Source of the DNA: Dehalococcoidia bacterium
Lineage (GTDB): Bacteria; Chloroflexota; Dehalococcoidia; UBA2979
Reading direction: 5' to 3'
Length of the DNA: 6,979 nucleotides
Assembly: GCA_004297315.1 (NCBI GenBank)
Contig: SCTU01000143.1
Coordinates: 1 to 6,979, forward strand
Below are positions 1-6,979 of the stretch, piece by piece. The position numbers and the translations under genes were made by a program. Below the pieces are notes generated by a model that saw nothing but the letters and a program-made list of their open reading frames with translations, had not been told where the DNA came from and did no database searches. How positions within the stretch are numbered: position 1 is the first letter of the stretch; each line of letters starts with the position of its first letter.

Positions 1-824
1 ATGTGTGCCCCGCGCGCCACCGCGACTTCGAGCCGTTCGAGGACAACGACCGCCGCGCCCTCCGCGAGCACGAAGCCGTCTCGGTCGAGGTCGAGCGGGC
101 GTGAGGCCTCGTGTGGCGCGTCGTTGCGCGTCGACAGCGAACCCGTGCCCTCGAAGGCGGCAAGGGAGAGCGATGTGACGGGCGCCTCCGCCCCGCCCGC
201 GACTGCGACCAGCGCATCGCCGCGCCGGATGATCGCGGCGGCCTCGATGATCGCCGCCAGACCTCCCGGGGCCCGGTTCTCGAGCTGGAGGACAGGGCCG
301 GTGGTGCCGAGGAGGGACGCGACGCGCTCCGCCGCTGCGTGCGGGCGCGCGTTCGACGCAAGCGTCTCCGCCGCCCCGGCGATGTCCCCGGCGACGAGGC
401 GGCGTGCGCCGTCCAGCAGGCGGTCCTCGTCGGCGCGCTCGGAGGCCATCACCACGGCGACCTGAGCGCGGTTCTGCGCGGACAGCGTCAGGCCCGCGTC
501 CTGGACGGCGGAGAGCGCAGCGCTGATCGCGAAGCGCGAGCGACGGTCAAGCGCGTGCCAGTACTCCGGCTTGAAGCGCGCATCCGCCTTGTCTCGCACC
601 TCAGCGGCGATGCGCGTGGCGAACTTCGAGGCGTCGAAGCGGGTGATCGGGCCGACGCCGCTGCGCCCGGCCGCCATCGCGTCCCATATCTCTGCGGGCG
701 TCCGCCCGAGGGCGTGGACAACGCCGGCTCCCGTGATCACGACGCGCGGTCGCGACGCCTCGGAGGTGTCGGAAGGCTGGCCCTCGGTGCGCGTGTAGAC
801 GATCTCGGTCGGGCGCGCGGTCAC
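1..824 (-). CDS. FabF-like beta-ketoacyl-ACP synthase lacking the active-site cysteine (3' end outside window)
   Basis: This is a thiolase-fold ketoacyl synthase of the KAS II type; 274 codons are visible and the C-terminus lies beyond the left edge. Visible KAS II landmarks are VVITGAGVV (residues 28-36), VAGGAEAPV (208-216), LSTRND followed by ASRP (230-241), RDGFVLAEGA (248-257) and the LERLEVAVARGA helix. The nucleophile elbow, TACxSG in active enzymes, reads NRAPGG (183-188), so Ala185 replaces the catalytic Cys. No Cys occurs anywhere in the visible part. The GxGxGG and PxxxP segments before the elbow are also not recognisable. The catalytic His residues would lie outside the window. 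The start is GTG at 824-822, 18 bases after the fabH stop, with no clear Shine-Dalgarno; the first 24 residues extend beyond normal FabF, so the start is uncertain. By family knowledge, such a protein cannot form an acyl-enzyme. A chain-length-factor-like partner or a malonyl-ACP decarboxylase role is inference. Confidence 0.85.
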   Translation of the reverse strand, partial: MTARPTEIVYTRTEGQPSDTSEASRPRVVITGAGVVHALGRTPAEIWDAMAAGRSGVGPITRFDASKFATRIAAEVRDKADARFKPEYWHALDRRSRFAISAALSAVQDAGLTLSAQNRAQVAVVMASERADEDRLLDGARRLVAGDIAGAAETLASNARPHAAAERVASLLGTTGPVLQLENRAPGGLAAIIEAAAIIRRGDALVAVAGGAEAPVTSLSLAAFEGTGSLSTRNDAPHEASRPLDLDRDGFVLAEGAAVVVLERLEVAVARGAH

Positions 825-842
825 GAGGAGGTCACGGGCGGG

Positions 843-1880
843 TCACGCCGAGGGGCTTGCCACCAGCGCGCCGGTGGGCATGCGGACCGCAGATGGAACA
901 CGCACCCCGGCCCATTCGAGGACGAGCGCACCCCACGTGAGTCCGCCTCCGAAGGCGGTCAGCAGGACGCGGTCGCCCTCGGCGAGCCGGCCGCCCGCGA
1001 CCGCCTCAGCCAGCGCGATCGGGATCGTGGCGCTGGAGGTGTTCCCTGTGCGGTCGACGTTCACGAAGACACGCTCCATCGGCATTCCGAGGCGGTCCGC
1101 CACGGCCGTGATGATGCGGAGGTTCGCCTGGTGTGGGATGACGAGCGCGAGGTCGTCTGCGGTCAGGTCGGAGCGACGCAGGGCCTCTGCGGAGGCATCC
1201 GCCATCGCCGTGACCGCGTGCCGGAACACGTTGCGCCCGTCCATGATGATCTTCGCCTCGTGCGAGAGTGCGACAGCACTGCACGGCCCCTGCGAGTACA
1301 GCAGAGGCGCCTGCGCGCCGTCCGCGCGGAGCACCATCGCGTCCACGCCGCCTCGTTCGCCCTCGGGCGCGCGTTCGACGATCACAGCGCCCGCGCCGTC
1401 GCCGAAGAGCACGCAGGTCCCGCGGTCCGTCCAGTCCACGATGCGGGAGAGCGTCTCCGCGCCCACGACGAGGGCGCGCTCCGACTGGCCCGTGGCGATG
1501 AAGTTCGAGGCGACCGAGAGCGCGGAGAGGAAGCCCGTGCAGGCCGCGTTCACATCGAAGGTGCCGGCGCGGGTCGCGCCGATCTGGTGCTGGATGAGCG
1601 TGGCGGCGGCCGGGAACAGCCCGTCCGGCGTGCAGGTGCCGGTGACGATGAGGTCGAGGTCGCTCGCCTCGATCCCGGCGGTAGCCAGCGCGCGGCGCGC
1701 GGCCTCCGCCCCCATCGTGCTCGTCGTCTCGTCGTCGGCGGCGATATGGCGCTCGCGGATGCCGGTGCGCTCGACAATCCAGGCGTCGTCCGTGTCGACC
1801 ATCCGCTCCAGGTCGGCGTTGGTGAGGATGCGCTCGGGCAGGTAGGCCCCCACACCGGTGATGCGGGCGGCCAGCCTCAT
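843..1880 (-). CDS. fabH: Beta-ketoacyl-ACP synthase III (FabH), fatty acid initiation
   Basis: This 345-residue cytoplasmic enzyme condenses an acyl-CoA primer with malonyl-ACP to start type II fatty acid synthesis. The family triad is complete: Cys114 in VNAACTGF, His250 in IPHQANLRI and Asn280 in GNTSSATIP. The N-terminal DDAWIVERTGI (31-41), the glycine-rich LFGDGAGAVI (158-167) and the terminal FGGGLTWGALVLEW (310-323) are all typical. About 22 residues follow that last motif, so the protein is longer at the C-terminus than E. coli FabH (about 317 residues). ATG at 1880 is preceded by AGAGGA about 7 bases upstream and overlaps the TGA of the sigma-factor gene (ATGA), which suggests translational coupling. 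The next gene downstream is the cysteine-less KAS. The sequence does not reveal primer specificity (straight, branched or other). Confidence 0.96.
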   Translation of the reverse strand: MRLAARITGVGAYLPERILTNADLERMVDTDDAWIVERTGIRERHIAADDETTSTMGAEAARRALATAGIEASDLDLIVTGTCTPDGLFPAAATLIQHQIGATRAGTFDVNAACTGFLSALSVASNFIATGQSERALVVGAETLSRIVDWTDRGTCVLFGDGAGAVIVERAPEGERGGVDAMVLRADGAQAPLLYSQGPCSAVALSHEAKIIMDGRNVFRHAVTAMADASAEALRRSDLTADDLALVIPHQANLRIITAVADRLGMPMERVFVNVDRTGNTSSATIPIALAEAVAGGRLAEGDRVLLTAFGGGLTWGALVLEWAGVRVPSAVRMPTGALVASPSA

Positions 1881-2488
1881 CGCGTCGTCCTCTCGCGGGG
1901 CGGGCCCTCGGGATGGTCGAGGAGCCGCTGCAGTTCCCGAAGCGTGCGGTGGTGCAGCGCCTTCACCGCACCCTCCGTCCGCCCCATGATATCCGCGACC
2001 TCGGCGTTGGAGCGTCCGTCCACATATTTCAGTGCGATCAGCTGCTGGCGCTCCGGGGCGAGCGCAGAGACTGCTGCGCGCACCCGGTTGATCGCCTCAT
2101 TCCGCTCCAGGCTCTCGGCCGGGCCTGGGATGTTGGACGGCACCTCGAGCGCCGCCTCCAGGCTGTCGGTGGGTGGGCGGCGCCCCCGCGCGCGGTACCA
2201 GTTGAGCAGGAGATGGTGGGCGATGCCCATCAGCCACGCGCCAAACTCGCCGCGCCCGCGGTACTGGTCGAGGCCCGCCAGCGCCTGGACAAACGTGCGC
2301 GAGGTGAGCTCCTCCGCCTCGGCGGGGCTCGAGGTCCGGTGCAGAAGATATCGGTAGATTCGCGGGGCGTGGGCCTCGTAAAGCGCGGAGAACGCAGGAC
2401 GGTCCGTAGCGGCCGCCACGCGTTCCTCGCGCTCCGCCTCAGAGGCGGGCGGGGCGGCCTGCTGCGCAGGGTGGCGAGACCGGGCCAT
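1877..2488 (-). CDS. ECF-type RNA polymerase sigma factor (sigma-70 family)
   Basis: This 203-residue protein has the two-domain layout of group IV (ECF) sigma factors. Region 2 spans about residues 33-104: FSALYEAHAPRIYRYLL, then AEELTSRTFVQAL, then GAWLMGIAHHLLLNWYR, which should bind core polymerase and the -10 element. A linker of about 35 residues follows. Region 4 spans about 138-190 (LAPERQQLIALKYVDGRS, NAEVADIMGRTEGAVK), a helix-turn-helix for -35 recognition. The N-terminal 30 residues are Ala/Glu/Arg-rich and look disordered. There is no region 3 or 1.1. ATG at 2488 has GGGAG about 9 bases upstream. The gene end overlaps fabH by ATGA, and no membrane or zinc-type anti-sigma gene adjoins it in the window. 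The regulon is unknown; control of neighbouring lipid genes is inference. Confidence 0.93.
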   Translation of the reverse strand: MARSRHPAQQAAPPASEAEREERVAAATDRPAFSALYEAHAPRIYRYLLHRTSSPAEAEELTSRTFVQALAGLDQYRGRGEFGAWLMGIAHHLLLNWYRARGRRPPTDSLEAALEVPSNIPGPAESLERNEAINRVRAAVSALAPERQQLIALKYVDGRSNAEVADIMGRTEGAVKALHHRTLRELQRLLDHPEGPPRERTTR

Positions 2489-2515
2489 GGCTGGATGCTC
2501 CCACGCGGCTACGGC

Positions 2516-2529
2516 CCGCCGGCCGGCGG
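2516..2529. repeat. 14-bp perfect GC palindrome upstream of the sigma-factor gene
   Basis: The sequence CCGCCGGCCGGCGG is a perfect 14-base palindrome in the 68-base gap between the CMD-family gene and the sigma-factor gene. It could be an operator half-site pair or a weak RNA hairpin ending the CMD transcript. With GC content this high it could also be chance. Confidence 0.35.
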
Positions 2530-2556
2530 TTCAAAGGAGACTACGCGAGCCGCCGG

Positions 2557-3117
2557 TCAGCGCGCGATCGGGGGCAGGGGGCGGGCGTCCGGCCCGGACG
2601 GCATTTCAAAGGTGTTCAGCGCACACCCGAGCATCGCGTAGTAGCCGACGAGGACGGCCAGGTCGACCATCGTCCTGTCGCCCAGGCGCGACTGAAGCGA
2701 CTTGAAGGTCATCTCGGAGACGCGCCTCTTCGGGCCGACCAGTTCACGTATGAACGTGACGATCTCGGCCTCGCGGGGCGTGAGGGCGCTGACGTCGCCT
2801 CGATTCGCCACGACCTCGATTGTGGCCTCGGGGACGCCGGCCTGGAGAGCCAACTGGCAGTGGCCAGCCCACTCCACCTCGACGTCGAACTCGCGAGCCG
2901 TCGTGATAATCGCCAGTTCGCGCTCGGCAGGGTCAAAGGCCGTATCAAAGCGAACGTGGTCTCCCACGCGCCCGACGCGCTCGGCAGCCGCCGGGCTGTG
3001 AAGCAGGACACTGAAGGGCCCTCCGGCGCGACCGCCCCGACGCTCGGCGATGGCGTCCCAGGCCTGCTTCCCGGCTGCGTCCAGTGTGTCTCGGTCGGTA
3101 ATGGGCTGGATGCGCAT
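2557..3117 (-). CDS. Carboxymuconolactone decarboxylase / AhpD-fold family protein
   Basis: The 186-residue product is a helical AhpD-fold protein. The segment FDPAERELAIITTAREFDVEV (about residues 61-81) runs into EWAGHCQLALQAGVPEATI (82-100), the most recognisable CMD-family stretch. This is followed by TPREAEIVTFIRELV and a C-terminal helix, VDLAVLVGYYAMLGC. Glu82 and His86 occupy the conserved active-site region. Cys87 stands alone, so the CxxC thiol pair of AhpD peroxidase reductases is missing. A 38-codon upstream extension is open, but ATG at 3117 is preferred: GAGGAG lies about 6 bases before it and the family homology begins there. The gene is first in the minus-strand block and divergent from hrcA. 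The substrate is unknown: either a true decarboxylase-like enzyme or an alkylhydroperoxide-defence relative is possible. Confidence 0.85.
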   Translation of the reverse strand: MRIQPITDRDTLDAAGKQAWDAIAERRGGRAGGPFSVLLHSPAAAERVGRVGDHVRFDTAFDPAERELAIITTAREFDVEVEWAGHCQLALQAGVPEATIEVVANRGDVSALTPREAEIVTFIRELVGPKRRVSEMTFKSLQSRLGDRTMVDLAVLVGYYAMLGCALNTFEMPSGPDARPLPPIAR

Positions 3118-3157
3118 GGCGGTCTCCTCGACTGGGCCCGGAAGGGGTCGAGCGCGG

Positions 3158-3163
3158 AGTATA
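3158..3163 (-). promoter_or_regulatory. Possible -10 element for the CMD-family gene
   Basis: Read on the minus strand this is TATACT (5 of 6 to TATAAT), 40 bases before the ATG at 3117. No convincing -35 hexamer lies 16-18 bases further upstream. It is the only AT-rich hexamer of this kind in the intergenic region on that strand. Confidence 0.35.
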
Positions 3164-3193
3164 CGGAGGCTGCCCACCGCCGGATCCCGGCGA

Positions 3194-3222
3194 TTGACCT
3201 GCCCCCGGCAGTCTGCCAGAAT
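3194..3222 (+). promoter_or_regulatory. Sigma-A-like promoter of the hrcA-grpE-dnaK operon
   Basis: TTGACC (3194-3199) is separated by 17 bases from CAGAAT (3217-3222): 5 of 6 and 4 of 6 matches to the housekeeping consensus, at ideal spacing. Transcription would begin near 3229, just before the CIRCE operator. That is the usual placement in HrcA-controlled operons and supports the call. Confidence 0.7.
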
Positions 3223-3234
3223 CGAGTGCATGGG

Positions 3235-3261
3235 TTAGCACTCTCCTGTCGAGAGTGCTAA
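3235..3261 (+). promoter_or_regulatory. CIRCE operator (HrcA binding site)
   Basis: TTAGCACTC, a 9-base spacer and GAGTGCTAA form a perfect match to the CIRCE consensus, with both 9-base arms fully complementary. HrcA dimers bind this element to repress class I heat-shock genes. Here it covers the start of the predicted transcript and ends 11 bases before the hrcA ATG, so the operon should be autoregulated. It is the only CIRCE in the window. Confidence 0.98.
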
Positions 3262-3263
3262 CA

Positions 3264-3270
3264 GAGGAGG
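3264..3270 (+). promoter_or_regulatory. Ribosome binding site of hrcA
   Basis: GAGGAGG is a near-perfect Shine-Dalgarno. It lies only 2 bases before ATG 3273 but 5 bases before the adjacent GTG 3276, so it helps decide the start. It also excludes the upstream GTG at 3255, which lies inside CIRCE. Confidence 0.75.
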
Positions 3271-3272
3271 CG

Positions 3273-4289
3273 ATGGTGCTCACTGAGCGTCGCGCGACCA
3301 TCCTCGGGCTGGTAGTGCGCGAATACGTCCAGACGGCGGAGCCGGTCTCGTCTCGGGCGCTGGTCGACCGTCGAGGCCTCGATGTCTCGTCGGCGACGGT
3401 GCGGAACGAGATGGCGCGGCTGGAGGACGAGGGGTACATCACCCACCCGCACACCTCGGCGGGCCGCATCCCGTCTGACCTCGGCTACCGCACGTATGTG
3501 CAGTCGCTGATGGCGGAGGAGCCGGTTGGGGTGGAGGAGCAGCGCACGATCACGCACCAGCTCCACCAGGTGGCTGGCGCGCTGGAGGACTGGCTGAGCC
3601 TGACGGCGACGATCCTCGCCGGCGCGGTGGGGAACGTGGCGGTGGTGACCCGGCCGCGCACGGTGGTGGCGGGACGCCTGCGCCACCTGCAACTGGTCGA
3701 GTTGAACCCGGACACCGCGCTCTTGGTGGCAGTGATGGATGACGGGCGGCTGCGGCAACGATTGGTCGCGCTTCGGGCGCCGGCCACGCAGGCGCAGTTG
3801 CAGGAGCGGGCGGCGCGACTGAACGCGCGGCTCGCCGGGATCGACGGGCTGAGCGCGCGGGCGGTCGCCGCCGAACTCGACGACGCGGACGAGGCAACCA
3901 TCGTGCGCGCGACGGCCGAGTTGATCGAGGAGCATCGAGGCTCCGAGGAGACCTACCTGGACGGGCTGTCTCGCGCGCTCCGGCAGCCGGAGTTCGCGGA
4001 CCCGGACCGGATGCTGGACGCGGTGGCGCGCCTGCAGACGTACCGTCTGCGCGCCCTGCTGGAAGGTGCGGCAGACGCCCATCCCGGCGAGACGCGGGTG
4101 GTGATCGGTAGCGAGCTCGCCGCCGACGAGATGCAGGACTGGAGCGTGGTGATCGCGCGGTACGGCGACAGTGACGCGGCTGGGACCGTCGCCGTCGTCG
4201 GACCGACACGGATGGCGTACGAGCGGACGATCCCGCGCGTGCGTTACATCGCCTCCTTGATGGGACAACTTCTGCGCGACATGCGGTAG
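3273..4289 (+). CDS. hrcA: Heat-inducible transcription repressor HrcA
   Basis: This 338-residue protein (usual family length about 340) represses class I heat-shock genes by binding CIRCE; in studied bacteria GroEL keeps it active. The N-terminal winged helix is clear: LTERRATILGLVVREYV (3-19), EPVSSRAL (23-30), SSATVRNEMARLEDEGYI (39-56), then the wing HTSAGRIPSDLGYRTYV (60-76). A GAF-like middle domain follows (LQLVELNPDTALLVAVMDDG), and the C-terminus ends with GPTRMAYERTIPRVRYIASLM, the family signature. The start is ATG 3273 or the next codon, GTG 3276. The latter has better Shine-Dalgarno spacing and gives the common MLTER beginning. It is the first gene of the operon, directly below the CIRCE site it should bind, with grpE 60 bases downstream. 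Confidence 0.97.
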   Translation: MVLTERRATILGLVVREYVQTAEPVSSRALVDRRGLDVSSATVRNEMARLEDEGYITHPHTSAGRIPSDLGYRTYVQSLMAEEPVGVEEQRTITHQLHQVAGALEDWLSLTATILAGAVGNVAVVTRPRTVVAGRLRHLQLVELNPDTALLVAVMDDGRLRQRLVALRAPATQAQLQERAARLNARLAGIDGLSARAVAAELDDADEATIVRATAELIEEHRGSEETYLDGLSRALRQPEFADPDRMLDAVARLQTYRLRALLEGAADAHPGETRVVIGSELAADEMQDWSVVIARYGDSDAAGTVAVVGPTRMAYERTIPRVRYIASLMGQLLRDMR

Positions 4290-4312
4290 CGGTCGCGCGG
4301 GCAGACAGGGTG

Positions 4313-4327
4313 GTCCGCGGCGCGGAC
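4313..4327 (+). other. Small hairpin between hrcA and grpE
   Basis: GTCCGC, a 3-base loop and GCGGAC form a perfect 6-bp GC stem in the 60-base hrcA-grpE gap, ending about 10 bases before the grpE Shine-Dalgarno. There is no T-run, so it is not a good terminator. In the B. subtilis dnaK operon the transcript is processed in the corresponding region; whether this hairpin marks such a site is speculation. Confidence 0.35.
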
Positions 4328-4349
4328 GCCCTCTCCGGAGAAGGTGACG

Positions 4350-4901
4350 ATGACGGACGAAGAGCGGTCCCCGGACGTGCCGGAGGCTACGGCATCTCCC
4401 GCCGAGGAGGCTGCGCCGACGCTGGAGTCGTTGAGCGCGGACCTCGAGGCCGCGCGCGCGGCGCACGCTCGGGCGGTGGCGGATTACCAGAACTTGCTCC
4501 GCCGCTCGCGCGAGGAACGCGGGGAATGGAGCGCGGCCGCCGTCGCAGGTGCGGTCTCGGCCTTCCTCCCGGTGATCGACGACCTCGAACGGGCGATCGA
4601 CTCGACGCCCGGCGAGATGTCCGAGCAGCCGTGGGCGGAGGGCGTCCGGTTGGTGATGCAGAAGTTCCGCGGCGTGCTGGAGCAAAGTGGGGTCACGGAG
4701 ATCCATGCGCTTGGCAAGCCGTTTGACCCGGCCCGACACGAGGCCGCAGGTACGGCCCCGGGGCCGGAGGGGACGGTCGTCCACCTGGTACGGCGCGGGT
4801 ACGCGCTCGGCGACCGGGTGGTGCGGCCGGCGATGGTGATTGTGGGCGCGGGCATGCCGGCAGAGGCAGAGGCCGCCGGCCAGGACGCGCAGACGCGATA
4901 A
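4350..4901 (+). CDS. grpE: GrpE, nucleotide exchange factor for DnaK
   Basis: This 183-residue cytoplasmic co-chaperone opens the DnaK nucleotide cleft to release ADP. The acidic, Ala-rich N-terminus (1-25) leads into a coiled-coil dimerisation helix (LESLSADLEAARAAHARAV, then DYQNLLRRSREER). The family segment FLPVIDDLERAI follows, then GVRLVMQKFRGVLEQSGV. The beta-wing domain contains GKPFDPARHEA and VVHLVRRGYALGDRVVRPAMV, the GrpE signature. The tail after VIVGAGM is short and Ala/Glu-rich. ATG 4350 is chosen over GTG 4344 because GGAG (4337-4340) is 9 bases before the ATG but only 3 before the GTG. The gene lies between hrcA and dnaK and should share their CIRCE control. Confidence 0.96.
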   Translation: MTDEERSPDVPEATASPAEEAAPTLESLSADLEAARAAHARAVADYQNLLRRSREERGEWSAAAVAGAVSAFLPVIDDLERAIDSTPGEMSEQPWAEGVRLVMQKFRGVLEQSGVTEIHALGKPFDPARHEAAGTAPGPEGTVVHLVRRGYALGDRVVRPAMVIVGAGMPAEAEAAGQDAQTR

Positions 4902-4923
4902 CGCGAGAGAGCGAGGCAGCAAC

Positions 4924-6822
<1,899 letters not shown>

Positions 6823-6831
6823 CCTCGAGCC

Positions 6832-6880
6832 GTGACGAGCAAAGGACGCCCGCCGGGACCCCGGCGGGCGTCCTCGTCAC
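6832..6880 (+). terminator. Strong hairpin after dnaK, probable terminator
   Basis: A perfect 14-bp stem (AGGACGCCCGCCGG with its complement, 6843-6856 and 6861-6874) encloses a 4-base loop, GACC. A further 6-bp GTGACG/CGTCAC pairing (6832-6837 and 6875-6880) extends it below a 5-base one-sided bulge. It starts 9 bases after the dnaK stop. No T-run follows, so it may terminate inefficiently or protect the mRNA 3' end. Tail-less hairpins are common in GC-rich bacteria. Confidence 0.75.
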
Positions 6881-6890
6881 CACGGTGCAA

Positions 6891-6908
6891 CGGGCCCCAT
6901 GCGGCCCG
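6891..6908 (+). other. Second small hairpin in the dnaK-dnaJ gap
   Basis: CGGGCC and GGCCCG form a 6-bp stem around the loop CCATGC, 10 bases beyond the large dnaK hairpin. It may assist termination. The composition is so GC-rich that chance pairing is possible. Confidence 0.3.
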
Positions 6909-6932
6909 GCAGCGCTCCGGCCCGACCTCGTC

Positions 6933-6938
6933 TAGGAT
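6933..6938 (+). promoter_or_regulatory. Possible -10 element next to the dnaJ start
   Basis: TAGGAT fits TANNNT-type -10 boxes and lies 9 bases before the ATG at 6948, so a transcript from it would have almost no leader. No recognisable -35 is present. The same bases include AGGA, a weak Shine-Dalgarno with long spacing, so the element may instead be ribosomal. Confidence 0.35.
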
Positions 6939-6947
6939 GGTCGATCT

Positions 6948-6979
6948 ATGACGACCGGCACCGATGACCTCTACGCGAC
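6948..6979 (+). CDS. dnaJ: N-terminus of a probable J-domain protein (DnaJ), truncated by window edge
   Basis: Only ten full codons are visible: MTTGTDDLYA. The DDLYA motif matches the usual beginning of J-domain proteins (D-x/L-Y-x-x-LGV), and dnaJ commonly follows dnaK in hrcA-grpE-dnaK operons. The identification therefore rests on a very short match plus position. It is 125 bases from dnaK with hairpins between, so it may be expressed separately. DnaJ versus a shorter CbpA-like J-protein cannot be decided here. Confidence 0.6.
   Translation, partial: MTTGTDDLYA

Noticed and set aside
874..1845. Plus-strand frame of 323 codons over fabH
   Set aside because: It is antisense to a full-length FabH with intact catalytic residues and has no recognisable domain or ribosome site.
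111..2357. Long plus-strand open frame of 748 codons
   Set aside because: It lies antisense to the KAS, fabH and sigma genes. Its translation is Arg/Gly-rich with no domain, as expected for an antisense frame in GC-rich DNA.
3118..3231. 38-codon N-terminal extension of the CMD-family gene
   Set aside because: It would cross the hrcA promoter region. The extension is Arg/Pro-rich, and a good Shine-Dalgarno precedes the ATG at 3117, where family similarity begins.
4840..4923. 28-codon upstream extension of dnaK
   Set aside because: It overlaps the grpE coding end in another frame, is Arg-rich, and precedes the canonical MGKVIGIDLGTT start, which has its own Shine-Dalgarno.
6902..6924. Two CGGCCCG copies 16 bases apart in the dnaK-dnaJ gap
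   Set aside because: Seven-base GC-only repeats are expected by chance at this composition, and nothing else marks them as an operator.

Overview
The window is GC-rich bacterial chromosome, nearly all of it coding. It holds two divergent gene blocks that share a 155-base intergenic region at about 3118-3272. Gene content and style suggest a high-GC bacterium that controls heat shock with HrcA/CIRCE; Chloroflexota (Dehalococcoidia or Thermomicrobia-like) is my best guess. That placement rests on general resemblance and is not secure. I see no insertion sequences, CRISPR arrays, tRNA or rRNA genes, and no stretch over 300 bases without a gene.

Left block, minus strand, in transcription order: a carboxymuconolactone-decarboxylase/AhpD-fold protein (3117-2557), a 68-base gap, an ECF-type sigma factor (2488-1877), fabH (1880-843, overlapping the sigma gene by ATGA), and a FabF-like ketoacyl synthase (from 824, leaving the window on the left). 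FabH has its full Cys-His-Asn triad. The FabF-like protein has an alanine at the nucleophilic cysteine position and no cysteine in the 274 residues visible. It therefore looks like a non-condensing ketoacyl synthase, comparable to the chain-length-factor subunits of type II polyketide synthases. A sigma factor co-translated with fatty-acid initiation genes, and a dead KAS next to fabH, are the most unusual features here.

Right block, plus strand: a classical class I heat-shock operon. A sigma-A-like promoter (TTGACC-N17-CAGAAT) is followed by a perfect CIRCE operator (9 + 9 + 9 bases), then hrcA, grpE and dnaK. After dnaK come a strong GC-rich hairpin, a second small hairpin, and the first ten codons of a probable dnaJ with its own possible promoter. 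HrcA should bind CIRCE and repress the operon. DnaK, its nucleotide exchange factor GrpE and the J-domain partner make up the Hsp70 folding machine.
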